Of a DNA stretch of 17,694 bases, positions 6,345 to 14,587 are shown piece after piece (position 1 is the first letter of the stretch; every line of letters starts with the position of its first letter). The DNA lies in assembly GCA_017963875.1 (NCBI GenBank), contig JAGCTA010000362.1, forward strand, positions 1 to 17,694, given 5' to 3'. This stretch comes from Victivallales bacterium. Its GTDB lineage: Bacteria; Verrucomicrobiota; Lentisphaeria; Oligosphaerales; Oligosphaeraceae. The position numbers and the translations under genes are program-made. The notes beneath the pieces were generated by a model. That model ran no database searches. It was given only the letters and a program-made list of their open reading frames with translations, and had not been told where the DNA came from.

Positions 6345-8306
6345 ATGAAAAACTTACTATGCGTCACGATGATTATGGCTGTTGTGTTGCTTGTGTCGGG
6401 GAATGCCTATGCAATAAGCGGCAGTGATGTTTTGTCGGCATTGGACAATCCTCGGGGGGTTGAGTTCCTTTATTTCGAGTATTGCGTACAGAAAATGGAT
6501 AAAGAAGGTTTTGCTGTCTTTGACGACATTACAGGCGAGCCAGTCTATTCGACGTCTCCGAAGGCTTCCTCTAGTTCGGACAAATGGACAGTCCAGAAAA
6601 GCCTTGATGCCATGACGAAGCCTCAGACGGGGTCCTGCCTGCGAAGCAAGAACACGGCGAATTTGAGTTCGGCTAGAATCTATCTCCGCGTATATGGCCC
6701 AGGCACGTTCGCGCTTCGGTACAAGACATCCACGGAATATGGAGATTGCCTGAACATCTATGTCGACCAGGAGAATGTCGTTTCTGGAGAAGGATACGAT
6801 ACAGACTATGTGCCTGGCCAGGCGACATCGCCTGCGGATGAGTCTGAATGGATGACGGCGACGTTTCAAGTCCCTGGAGGCGTGGCTGAGAAAGGCTCCC
6901 AGGCGGGGACATACTACCATGAAATTCTTATCGAATATGCAAAGGATGAATATGAGCCTGACGGCCCCGTCAAACCGAATAAAAAGGACTATGACGGGGA
7001 TACGGAGTGGTATAATGAGGATTTGGCGGCCTACAATGAAGCCAAACCATATTATAATGATTGTGTATGGATTGACGCAGGATTCTTTCCCCTTGAAGAG
7101 GATGAAAACTATGTCGTGACGAAATGGGGGACCGTCTGGCAGCAGGATGACGTGACTTTAAACGTGGATTTGGGAACAGACGTGACGTTTGTGGATTCAT
7201 ATGAGGTGCTCGTTGATACGAATGCCTATGATTTCGGCTATGTCGTGCGCTATACTCTGAATGGCAAAATGCCTTCTGGCGCCAGCGAGCAGATCCAGGA
7301 GCGAGAAGCCGTCAAACTGACTGAGACATGCACAATGACGACGGCGGTGTTTTCAGGTTCGGTTAAGGTACCGACAGTTCAACCTGTAACCTTGAATTTC
7401 ACGCGCAAGGGCGCTACTCCAGTCATTTCGTTTCTTGCGGATCAGTCAGGCGAAAACGGCCAGGCTTATTCGGTGACAACGACGACGCAAGATGGCGTCA
7501 TCTGGTATCGCATCGGGGAAGAAGCCCCGTGGAGTAGGCTTGATTCGCAGCCGCTGATGGTCAATACGGCAGGCATCCTTTACGCCAAGACCGTGCCCGC
7601 CAATGAAGCCGCGATTGAAAGCGATGTGGCTTCCGTGACAATCCAGATGGCGGAACCGCCTGTCATCAGCGCCATGTGCGGCGACAGGCCGTTCACTAGC
7701 GGAGAGATGATTGATGAAAATGAATCGGTCCAGTTCAAGCATGAGCCTAAGGCAGGCACTGTTGTACGCTATAGCATTAATAGCGGCGATTGGGCGGAAA
7801 TGCCATTGGCGGGTTTCCTTGTTGCCGAAAAGGCTGTGGTCAGGTTCAAGGCGCAGACGGACGCGGGGGGCTTCAGTTCCGTTATTGAGTATGTGGTCAA
7901 CAAGGCTACCACCACATTCAGGTTTTCAGGGGATTCAGCCTTGCGCAATGGGTGGAATCTCATCAGTTTCCCAATCTACCTGACTTCGGCGAATATCAGG
8001 GAGTTTTTGGCTTTGACAGATGGTTTTTTCACGCTTGACAATGGCACAAGCCTTATCTCTGCAAATTCCATTGAACCTGAAAAAGCCTATTTCTGCCACT
8101 TTTCAGCCACCGCCACCGCCGCTGGAGACATGGAGTTCCATGGAATGGAGACCGAAACGGCCCCTGAACTCAAACCAGGCTGGAATCTGGTGGGCGTCGC
8201 AGATGAGTGTCAAATGGAGAATGCGTGGTCATGGAATGGAAAACGCTTCGTCTATACGGAAAAACTCGTTCCTGGCAAAGGATATTTCATACTCAAAATA
8301 CGGTAA
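6345..8306 (+). CDS. secreted modular beta-sandwich protein with C-terminal GWN module
   Basis: A 653-residue protein from the ATG that follows AAGGGGA. Signal peptide 1-23 with an A-Y-A cleavage site. Residues ~35-250 form a domain of the type 'GPGTFALRYKTSTEYGDCLNIYVD...HEILIEYAKD...VWIDAGFFPL' (visible at 118-141, 192-201 and 241-250). This is a lectin/MAM-like beta-sandwich pattern frequent in surface proteins of Verrucomicrobia and Lentisphaerae. Residues ~365-435 and ~438-520 are two repeats resembling the chitobiase C-terminal (CHB_HEX_C) beta-domain, for example 'GTVVRYSINSGDW'. The C-terminus has two GWN half-modules: GWNLISFP (536-543) with SIEPEKAYF (575-583), and GWNLVGVAD (612-620) with WSWNGKRFVY and LVPGKGYFIL (641-650). 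No catalytic residues were recognised. Likely a surface adhesin or glycan-binding protein. The GWN module recurs at the end of the protein encoded at 10120-14406. Confidence 0.65.
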   Translation: MKNLLCVTMIMAVVLLVSGNAYAISGSDVLSALDNPRGVEFLYFEYCVQKMDKEGFAVFDDITGEPVYSTSPKASSSSDKWTVQKSLDAMTKPQTGSCLRSKNTANLSSARIYLRVYGPGTFALRYKTSTEYGDCLNIYVDQENVVSGEGYDTDYVPGQATSPADESEWMTATFQVPGGVAEKGSQAGTYYHEILIEYAKDEYEPDGPVKPNKKDYDGDTEWYNEDLAAYNEAKPYYNDCVWIDAGFFPLEEDENYVVTKWGTVWQQDDVTLNVDLGTDVTFVDSYEVLVDTNAYDFGYVVRYTLNGKMPSGASEQIQEREAVKLTETCTMTTAVFSGSVKVPTVQPVTLNFTRKGATPVISFLADQSGENGQAYSVTTTTQDGVIWYRIGEEAPWSRLDSQPLMVNTAGILYAKTVPANEAAIESDVASVTIQMAEPPVISAMCGDRPFTSGEMIDENESVQFKHEPKAGTVVRYSINSGDWAEMPLAGFLVAEKAVVRFKAQTDAGGFSSVIEYVVNKATTTFRFSGDSALRNGWNLISFPIYLTSANIREFLALTDGFFTLDNGTSLISANSIEPEKAYFCHFSATATAAGDMEFHGMETETAPELKPGWNLVGVADECQMENAWSWNGKRFVYTEKLVPGKGYFILKIR

Positions 8307-8347
8307 AAATGAAAAAAAAACAAAAAAATGCATTTTTTTTTCATTTT
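8306..8347. terminator. A/T-only hairpin overlapping the stop codon, probable bidirectional terminator
   Basis: AAAATGAAAAAAAAA (8306-8320) and TTTTTTTTTCATTTT (8333-8347) are perfect 15-base reverse complements with a 12-base loop. A second, nested palindrome AAAAAAATGCATTTTTTT occupies 8322-8339. The left arm begins at the last base of the TAA stop of the preceding gene. The stem lacks the usual GC core, so termination efficiency is uncertain. The poly-A side would act as poly-U on the opposite strand. Confidence 0.45.
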
Positions 8348-8536
8348 GCGCTTGAACTGTGCGAAAGCAAGTATAAATTAAATGCGTTACAACAAAATGA
8401 GCCATGGGCGCAGTGTCTTTATGAAAAATGGGGACAAGGCGAATTCCAAGATCATGGACATGGAGAAATCCAGCCGTTGGTTAAGGAAAAATGAACAAAG
8501 GGTCTCATTTTGTGTGAAAAAAAACGCAAAGGCTGT

Positions 8537-8564
8537 TTGACAATATAATTTCAACGTTTATCTT
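8537..8564 (+). promoter_or_regulatory. predicted sigma-70-type promoter for the gene at 8786
   Basis: A perfect TTGACA at 8537-8542, 16 bases, then TATCTT at 8559-8564 (four of six matches to TATAAT). Transcription would start near 8571. This is the best consensus -35 I noticed in an intergenic region, in keeping with the strong codon bias of the downstream gene. Prediction only. Confidence 0.4.
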
Positions 8565-8768
8565 AATAGGTGATTTGTATTTTGTTTTGTTTTTTAGATA
8601 GTCATTTTCAATTGGTACAGTCTTTGGTGACAGAGATTGTCAAAGCACAAAGGAGGAATGGTCGGGGCACAGGAATAATTAGGAAAAAAGAACGATTTGT
8701 TATTTTATTGATTTTTATTTAGGTTTAAAATTATGGTTGCCGTCAAAAGATGGCAGAGTCAAACAAAC

Positions 8769-8777
8769 AAGGAAGGA
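8769..8777 (+). promoter_or_regulatory. ribosome binding site deciding the start at 8786
   Basis: AAGGAAGGA, eight bases before ATG 8786. A longer frame begins at ATG 8750 but has no such site and would place 12 polar residues before the signal peptide. Confidence 0.7.
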
Positions 8778-8785
8778 TTCCAAAA

Positions 8786-9925
8786 ATGAAGAAAGCTCTC
8801 GCAACTATTATGGGTCTTGCTTTCGCAGTCTCTGCGATGGCTCAGTACCTGATCTACGACTACAATGTCAGTTTCAAGCGCGTCGATGCTCAGTACACGA
8901 AGATCAGTTATTCGTTTGATGAGTATGACGGCAAGAGAAAGGACTACACTGGTTACTTCGATTCTTTCACCACCGCATCCGACAAAATCTCTGGTTATGT
9001 CGTGATCCCCGCTTGCTATGAGTGCAACGGCGCATGGGCAGAATTCGGTTCAGCAGTTTACGCTGTTGATATCCCAGAAGATTACGCAACGACGTTTGCA
9101 GTTGCCAATTCCTTCATGGTTACTGAAGGAACAGAAGATGCCTACATTTACCTCACCCGCAATGGTGACCGCCTCGGAAAAGATTTGACCAAATACGGCA
9201 AGATGATTGTTCCTGCTGATATTGCAGAGGCAAAGGGCATTTCACAGGAAGTTGGCCTTTTCAGAGGCAAAAAGATCCTGTGGAAACTCCATGCTGCAAT
9301 TGATGCCGCAATGTTCGGCAAAGGCGCTGGTGTCCGTGTTCTCCGCAGGGAGAGCGAAGACTGCCCATTGCTGATCAATGATACCTTGGCTGGCTTCCCC
9401 ACCAGTCTGAAGGCTCTCAAGCAGGCATGGCTTGTCTTGACGTATGATGTTCCGATGCTGTATGGCGAAGATGGTCTGCCTGTTAAGGTTTATCCGCCAG
9501 TCAATGTTTCCTTCAATCCTCTCTGCATCGAACCCGTTTACTATGGTTTCCTTGGATATCAGTCCTTGGAAGGCGCTGTTAGCAATGCTGGTTTCGGTAC
9601 CGTTACCGTTGCTACCACGAAGGGTGGCGTCAGTTTCTGCGGTGGCACGGCTGGTTCTTCCTGTGTTGCTATCAACAGCATCAGCGGTTCCACAGTTGGT
9701 TATTTCAACTATGATGGTTTCTGCGAAAAGGCTCCATTGTTTGACATCTGCTCACTCGATGGTCTGAACAACGCTCCTATCGCTGGTACCTTCACATTCA
9801 AGTTGAACTCCAACCTCAGCAAGAAGTTCGGTGGTTCCTATGAGACCGCTGATGACTATATCATCGGCACCAAGTACAAGGGCTACTATCTCTTCGATGT
9901 TACCCAACTCTACATTGCTGAATAA
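8786..9925 (+). CDS. secreted protein of unknown function, probably highly expressed
   Basis: A 379-residue protein starting MKKALATIMGLAFAVSAMAQ, a textbook signal peptide with A-M-A before Q20. The mature part is rich in Tyr, Phe, Gly and Asp, with segments such as 'LIYDYNVSFKRVD', 'GYVVIPACYECNGAWAEFG', 'GGVSFCGGTAGSSC' and 'GYFNYDGFC'. This suggests a beta-rich extracellular or surface protein, perhaps with disulfides. No family was recognised. Codon use is clearly different from its neighbours: GGT, GTT, GCT, AAC, TTC, ATC and AAG dominate, as in highly expressed genes. It has its own predicted promoter, a long leader, a strong ribosome binding site and an intrinsic terminator, so it is most likely a single-gene transcription unit. 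A structural surface or coat protein would fit the expression signals, but that is inference. Confidence 0.7.
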   Translation: MKKALATIMGLAFAVSAMAQYLIYDYNVSFKRVDAQYTKISYSFDEYDGKRKDYTGYFDSFTTASDKISGYVVIPACYECNGAWAEFGSAVYAVDIPEDYATTFAVANSFMVTEGTEDAYIYLTRNGDRLGKDLTKYGKMIVPADIAEAKGISQEVGLFRGKKILWKLHAAIDAAMFGKGAGVRVLRRESEDCPLLINDTLAGFPTSLKALKQAWLVLTYDVPMLYGEDGLPVKVYPPVNVSFNPLCIEPVYYGFLGYQSLEGAVSNAGFGTVTVATTKGGVSFCGGTAGSSCVAINSISGSTVGYFNYDGFCEKAPLFDICSLDGLNNAPIAGTFTFKLNSNLSKKFGGSYETADDYIIGTKYKGYYLFDVTQLYIAE

Positions 9926-9990
9926 GTGAAAGAGTGAACAAATCATCGGCTATATAAACTGAAAAGTTTATTTGGTAGAATGAAGTTCAG

Positions 9991-10029
9991 AAAGAGCGGT
10001 TGGTTTACGAATCAATCGCTCTTTTTTTT
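9991..10029 (+). terminator. strong rho-independent terminator with UACG tetraloop
   Basis: A 15-bp stem: AAAGAGCGGTTGGTT (9991-10005) pairs with AATCAATCGCTCTTT (10010-10024), with two G-U wobbles. It is closed by the loop TACG, a member of the very stable UNCG tetraloop class, and followed by Ts to 10029. It lies 65 bases after the stop of the 379-aa gene and separates it from the gene at 10120. Confidence 0.9.
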
Positions 10030-10106
10030 GCTTTTTCCAATAGTAAAAGTGCATGTGTCTCTAGAAGAAAGTCAGACAAGGTAATGCAGGGGAAAGAGCA
10101 AGAGTC

Positions 10107-10115
10107 AAAAGGAAA
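10107..10115 (+). promoter_or_regulatory. ribosome binding site deciding the start at 10120
   Basis: AAAAGGAAA with its GG seven bases before ATG 10120. The open frame extends back to a TTG at 10000, but that codon lies inside the terminator stem at 9991-10029. The alignment of the signal peptide with the downstream paralog also supports 10120. Confidence 0.6.
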
Positions 10116-10119
10116 CATC

Positions 10120-13100
10120 ATGGAAATGAGAAGGCTGATAGGACAATATGGCGAAATGAATACAAGAATTGCGCAATGCGTGTTGCTCCTGTTGCTTTTT
10201 GGCATGAATTGCCTATGCAATGCTGAATGGGATTATTCGCATTGGAAAATCGCCAAGTCATACGCTGACATCAATGCTGCGAAGAAAGAGGCGCGGGACA
10301 ACAATCGCCCGTTGCTGATAGCATTCTCACAAATGAAAGGCGATGATGCCAGTAGAGAGTATTGGCGTACAGTCGCATGTGATGGAAAAAACGGCCATGA
10401 CAAATACTGCGAGTTGGGTACTACCGAAACGGACCATCCGATTTGCCAATTTGCGGAGAAAAACAAAATTGTCCTGCTATACGTTGAAATGTCAGTATTT
10501 TCTGCTTTGAAAAACAAAATACAAGGAAAAGAGTACAAGAAATACCTGCCAAGGCCGCCTTTCAATGAAAGCCCCATCTATTATATGGTGCATGTTAAAA
10601 CGAATGCGGACTGCGAAACGGAGGATGCCAATGTGCTGAATGTGGGAAATGATCCAGGCGATAGGGTGGATTTCATCTTTGGCTACCTGGGGCAGGATGG
10701 TGAATCAGTGTATGACAGTATGGGGCAGGCCTCGGAATTGATTGTTGCGATGACGGGCGATCAAGGGTTTGAAAGATTCAAGTCGAACATTGAGACAATA
10801 TTTTCAAAAAAAGCATCTGAATATGGTGATTTTGAAACATACGGTCTTGTGATTAAAACGTCAGAAGGCGGAGAAGAGCCTGAGCCAGATGAAAATGATG
10901 GCACGTGTATTAGCAAGGCGATGGCGTCAGTGGAAATCGGGAAATGGACAACCGATTATTTCTCGGCGAAATCAGAGGCGAAGAAAGCATACAAGCCGTT
11001 GGTCGTGGCGTATGTGAAGAACATAACATTGGCAGAGGCAAAGGCTTTGGATGCATACGTGCAGACCTCTGTTTTCAAAAATGCTTTTTCAGAGAACTAT
11101 CTGGCTGTCATCAATGCGAGAAATAGTGATATTAAGCCTATAAGCCGTTCGGAATTGATTTATCTTCGAAGTAATGGCACTATTGTCGGCAGATTGAGCA
11201 ACGATCCGAAATCTCCCTCAGACGGAACGGTGGCCACTGTGGCTAATTTCAAAGGGGACAATGCCAATAAGTTCTTGCAGTTTGCAACATTGGCTGCTGA
11301 CAAGGATGAAGAGGCCAACAATGCACAAGGCAAGGCGATCCAGATTGAAGGCAAGGCTTCCAATATTCTGATTGGGGGCGTGGATGCCGTTGACTGGTTC
11401 AAGTTCACTACGGTTGATGCCAGCGAAACTTGCGTGTTTACGCTGAATTCAAATAATTCGATGCCTGTGAACATTGAAGTTATTAAAGAGGATGGCGGTG
11501 CCGTAGAGGACACAACAAATGGAGATATGAAGGATGGCATTCAAGTCTGTTACAAGTCTTCTGGAGCCAATGAAACCGCGTATCTCAAGGTTGCCTCAAA
11601 TGGTATTTCGCAGCCCAGACCCTATTCGATAACGGTTAAAAGGACTGTTAAAAACTATGCGGTGAGTTTCGATGGTGAAACAAAGCGGTCAATGTTTTCA
11701 AGTGAGAGTCTTTTAGAGATACCCGTGACGTTGACGGAACGCAATAGGCAGGCTGGTGAAGTCAGCGTCAAAGTCAAGTTGGCTGAATATGATGAAGACT
11801 TGATTGGCGTGGGTCTGCGGGCGACTCCGATAGGAGCGCTCAAGGCAACCCAGACGTTGACTTGGACTGATGCCGAAAAGACTTCTTCGACGACCAAGGT
11901 TGTCTATCTTTTGCTTCCATATCTCACAGACGATGATGCAACATGGGAAGGTCATAAGGATATCGGGTTGGAATTGCAGGATGTCTCCTCAAATGCAGTC
12001 GTTGGAGCGTCTGGCAAGATGACCATAGAGTTGATTTCGGAAGTTGATTCTGTCGTTTTTGTGGATGGCGATACAGCCAACGTGACGATGCAACGCGGCG
12101 GGGTGCCAGTATCATTTTTAATCGCGGCACCTGAGACGTCTGCTGTCTATTGGGAGAAGATTTCTGGGGAAATTCCAAATGGCCTGGAAGTGAGTGTGGA
12201 AAAGACGGATAATGTCTATGAGTTGATATTGACGCCAGGCGATGTGACGGAAGGAAAATATGAGTTCACTATCAGATTATATAGCATGGAGGATGGAATT
12301 CATCGCAAGAACGGTGGTACCATGAAAATTACATGCACAGTGAATGGAATTGCGGATGGAAATCCATTCGGTAAAAGTGGGACCAGATTCGCGGGAACAG
12401 TGCTGGAACCGACTTCAGAAATTGATTTTGCAAAAGATGTCACGGGAATCATTGACGTGATGGTCGGCGAAAATGTCATTGAGGCAGAAGTCAAAACCCG
12501 CTTGGGAGAGATAATGCTGGCTACTCCGACATGGACTAGTATAGACCAAGGTGAAAACGGGATATTGACAGCGATTATGGATGGAGAAGACACTGATAAT
12601 GTCTATCATTTGACATTCATGGTGGGGATGGATGGAACCATTGATGGCAGCGTTTTGACGGTCAATGACAAGAAGACTGGCAATGAGAATTCATACGATA
12701 TTATCGGTCAGGCATTGCCAGAGGTTTTTTCCACTGCTTTGAATGGCTTTGAAAAATACTATACCGTTGATTTTGCTCCCTTTAATCCTGAAACATGGGA
12801 AGCGTTGACGGAAGGTGACCACCGTGGCTTTGGCGGGATGAGATTTTCCATCAATGAGAATGGCATTGTGGAATACCACGGTTTCCTGCCGAATGGACAG
12901 CGGTTTGGAGGAAAGACAACTATTCGCAACGGCATGGTTGTTCCATACTACAATTATCTGGAATTTACGGTTTTTTCAGAGATGGCGATTGATAATGAAC
13001 CCACAGGGCAATGGTTTGGCTGCCTGATGAGAATCTATGATCATAGTGAAAACATTGAAGGCATCAAGGAAATTTGCATCGATTGTACGGAGAGCATGCC

Positions 13101-14406
13101 AGAACCTGTTTCCTATCCAGTCTGGTATCGTGCTGATAATGCCAAACTTTATATGAGGAGTTGCGGAAGTGCATTTGATAGATATAAGTCTTTGGCTACA
13201 CAGTTGTCCAAAAGAAATGAGAACCGATGTTACTTGGTGGTTGAGCAGCCACAACTGGATAATGAAGGCGTGACGGTTGTCACACCACGTCTTCTGGAAT
13301 TGGAGGAAAACGATGAGGGGACGTTTATATGTTCGGGTGATTCTCTTTTTAATGTAGGACTGACATATAGCGTTGAACAGCAGGGCCAAAGTACTGGCGA
13401 TGAAACACTGATAGTCCGTGATGGCGAATTTTCTGGTACTATCACGTTGTATTCACGCGGTTTTGAGGATGACAAGCGTACTGTGGAAAAAGTCACTGCG
13501 AAAAAACATACTGTGGAAGTCCATGGCATTTTGGTCGCGGCGACAGAATACTGTTGTTCTATAGACATTCATCCTGCTGGAGCGGGTTATTATCTCTTCA
13601 ATGGTATCAGTTATCCCGTGAGAATCTACTGGAGGGACTCGGTCGTTGAATGGGACGGCTCATTAAGAGAGGATTGTTTTGCTCCTCCTGCCGAAAAGTT
13701 GTCGCCAAGTATGGCCAATGGCGTGGCATGGCCCGAAGGAGCAGAGGACGGGCAGGTCATTTCTGGATTGTCGGATGGCGGTGCCGAAGTGACATTCAGC
13801 ACGATTGCGGATATTCTTGCGGTGGGTGACAATAACACACCAGACGATTTCACCGATGATATGGTCAAAATCATAAAAGGGGAAGATTCTCTGTCACTGG
13901 CACCAGGCAACTGGACGCTGTGCCCCATCGACTTGAACGGAGGCAAAAGTGAGGGCGAACCCATGACCTTGAAGGTTTCAGATACCGTTGCCATGGAGTT
14001 GGAATTGACTTGTGGCTGGAACTTGATTGGTTTCCCAAAGGTGTTTGACGTTGATTCCCTGACATGGGACAGTGTTCCTGCTTTTGATGCTCTATGTGAT
14101 AATCTGAAGTCCAAGCCTCATCATACATTGGATTCGCGAGCGATGGTTATGACTGATTCCTTGGAACCAGGCAAAGCCTACTGGGTATATGCAACAGAGC
14201 CGCAATCGTTCAAACTGGCAGGAAAGAATCCACAGTCTGGGTTAATCAACCCGACAATTGGCGGCTGGTGGAAAAAAACGGAAAAAGGAAAACTAGAATT
14301 TTGTACGGAGCCTACAGAGCATTACGGCGGCTGGTATTGGCAAAACAATCGGTTCGTGTATAAGCCAGCCTTTTGGCCCGCTTCGCAGTCCGCACAGAAC
14401 AAGTAG
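10120..14406 (+). CDS. giant secreted protein with two degenerate thioredoxin-like domains (paralog A)
   Basis: A 1428-residue protein from ATG 10120. Signal peptide ~1-35, ending FGMNCLCNA. Residues ~38-240 form a thioredoxin-like domain of the Thioredoxin_7 style: 'AKKEARDNNRPLLIAFS' (54-70), then G-D-D-A-S (74-78) where the paralog has G-C-V-A-C, 'IVLLYVE' strand, and the cis-Pro-like 'ESPIYYMVH' (150-158). Residues ~270-395 repeat the pattern ('AKSEAKKAYKPLVVAYVKN') without cysteines. Then come a PPC-like domain (~405-508, with 'DAVDWFKF'), a Calx-beta-like domain (~512-640), an Ig-like domain (~645-742) and beta-rich regions. A GWN module ends the protein: CGWNLIGFP (1298-1306), SLEPGKAYW (1347-1355), WYWQNNRFVY. 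The last ~10 residues (WPASQSAQNK) are encoded by hairpin-array-like DNA. Lacking CxxC it cannot be a dithiol oxidoreductase at that site; a structural or binding role is likelier. Exported; partner unknown. Confidence 0.75.
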   Translation: MEMRRLIGQYGEMNTRIAQCVLLLLLFGMNCLCNAEWDYSHWKIAKSYADINAAKKEARDNNRPLLIAFSQMKGDDASREYWRTVACDGKNGHDKYCELGTTETDHPICQFAEKNKIVLLYVEMSVFSALKNKIQGKEYKKYLPRPPFNESPIYYMVHVKTNADCETEDANVLNVGNDPGDRVDFIFGYLGQDGESVYDSMGQASELIVAMTGDQGFERFKSNIETIFSKKASEYGDFETYGLVIKTSEGGEEPEPDENDGTCISKAMASVEIGKWTTDYFSAKSEAKKAYKPLVVAYVKNITLAEAKALDAYVQTSVFKNAFSENYLAVINARNSDIKPISRSELIYLRSNGTIVGRLSNDPKSPSDGTVATVANFKGDNANKFLQFATLAADKDEEANNAQGKAIQIEGKASNILIGGVDAVDWFKFTTVDASETCVFTLNSNNSMPVNIEVIKEDGGAVEDTTNGDMKDGIQVCYKSSGANETAYLKVASNGISQPRPYSITVKRTVKNYAVSFDGETKRSMFSSESLLEIPVTLTERNRQAGEVSVKVKLAEYDEDLIGVGLRATPIGALKATQTLTWTDAEKTSSTTKVVYLLLPYLTDDDATWEGHKDIGLELQDVSSNAVVGASGKMTIELISEVDSVVFVDGDTANVTMQRGGVPVSFLIAAPETSAVYWEKISGEIPNGLEVSVEKTDNVYELILTPGDVTEGKYEFTIRLYSMEDGIHRKNGGTMKITCTVNGIADGNPFGKSGTRFAGTVLEPTSEIDFAKDVTGIIDVMVGENVIEAEVKTRLGEIMLATPTWTSIDQGENGILTAIMDGEDTDNVYHLTFMVGMDGTIDGSVLTVNDKKTGNENSYDIIGQALPEVFSTALNGFEKYYTVDFAPFNPETWEALTEGDHRGFGGMRFSINENGIVEYHGFLPNGQRFGGKTTIRNGMVVPYYNYLEFTVFSEMAIDNEPTGQWFGCLMRIYDHSENIEGIKEICIDCTESMPEPVSYPVWYRADNAKLYMRSCGSAFDRYKSLATQLSKRNENRCYLVVEQPQLDNEGVTVVTPRLLELEENDEGTFICSGDSLFNVGLTYSVEQQGQSTGDETLIVRDGEFSGTITLYSRGFEDDKRTVEKVTAKKHTVEVHGILVAATEYCCSIDIHPAGAGYYLFNGISYPVRIYWRDSVVEWDGSLREDCFAPPAEKLSPSMANGVAWPEGAEDGQVISGLSDGGAEVTFSTIADILAVGDNNTPDDFTDDMVKIIKGEDSLSLAPGNWTLCPIDLNGGKSEGEPMTLKVSDTVAMELELTCGWNLIGFPKVFDVDSLTWDSVPAFDALCDNLKSKPHHTLDSRAMVMTDSLEPGKAYWVYATEPQSFKLAGKNPQSGLINPTIGGWWKKTEKGKLEFCTEPTEHYGGWYWQNNRFVYKPAFWPASQSAQNK

Positions 14407-14408
14407 CC
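14375..14408. repeat. array-like sequence forming the 3' end of paralog A
   Basis: GGCCCGCTTCGCAGTCCGC followed by ACAGAACAAGTAGCC closely resembles GGCCCGCTTCGTGGTCTGC followed by CCATGGACCGAGTAGCC at about 14709-14744 inside the array. A further variant, GCACAGGACGGGTGGCCCC, lies at about 14430-14448. The stop codon TAG (14404-14406) is therefore inside a repeat-like unit. Confidence 0.6.
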
Positions 14409-14411
14409 CCT

Positions 14412-14430
14412 CCGCTCGCTTTGCGAGCGG
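14412..14430. repeat. perfect 8-bp GC hairpin just after the stop of paralog A
   Basis: CCGCTCGC (14412-14419), loop TTT, GCGAGCGG (14423-14430). It begins six bases after the TAG. No T-run follows, so it is not a standard intrinsic terminator. It may stall polymerase or protect the mRNA end, and it is the first hairpin of the array. Confidence 0.75.
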
Positions 14431-14488
14431 CACAGGACGGGTGGCCCCCAGTCCGCTCCGCAGTCTGCTGATGGCGAGTATCTAGGAC

Positions 14489-14536
14489 ATAGCCGCGTTA
14501 GCGGCGAAGGAAGGGTAGCCGTGGGTGGAGCGCAAC
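14489..14536. repeat. 48-bp exact direct repeat, copy 1
   Basis: The 48 bases from ATAGCCGCGTTAGCGGCG to GGTGGAGCGCAAC are identical to 14540-14587, with a 3-base spacer (GAT) between them. Each copy contains one GCCGC-GTTA-GCGGC hairpin. Identity across 48 bases indicates a recent tandem duplication. Confidence 0.9.
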
Positions 14537-14539
14537 GAT

Positions 14540-14587
14540 ATAGCCGCGTTAGCGGCGAAGGAAGGGTAGCCGTGGGTGGAGCGCAAC
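14540..14587. repeat. 48-bp exact direct repeat, copy 2
   Basis: Identical to 14489-14536. After it the pattern continues into a diverged third partial unit (CGCGTTAGCAGT, GGAGCGCAAC). Confidence 0.9.

Larger units (their letters stand above)
8348..8785. other. AT-rich intergenic region upstream of the 379-aa secreted protein
   Basis: No convincing gene. It contains an inverted repeat, ACAAAATGAG (8392-8401) and CTCATTTTGT (8504-8513), enclosing 102 bases, and a consensus-like promoter at 8537-8564. About 215 bases lie between the predicted transcription start and the ATG at 8786, giving a long untranslated leader. A 47-codon frame at 8397-8540 has no ribosome binding site and is not called. 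Nothing in the leader matches a riboswitch class I can recognise. Confidence 0.5.

Noticed and set aside
6357..6920. 187-codon minus-strand frame
   Set aside because: Antisense to the secreted 653-aa gene, Arg/His-rich shadow composition, and no start signal.
8397..8540. 47-codon plus-strand frame between the 653-aa and 379-aa genes
   Set aside because: No ribosome binding site, no recognisable domain, and it overlaps the predicted promoter; kept only as a description of the spacer.
10000..10119. Upstream extension of paralog A to a TTG at 10000
   Set aside because: The codon lies inside the terminator stem of the preceding gene, no ribosome binding site precedes it, and the added 40 residues would put a second polar segment before the signal peptide; ATG 10120 aligns with paralog B.
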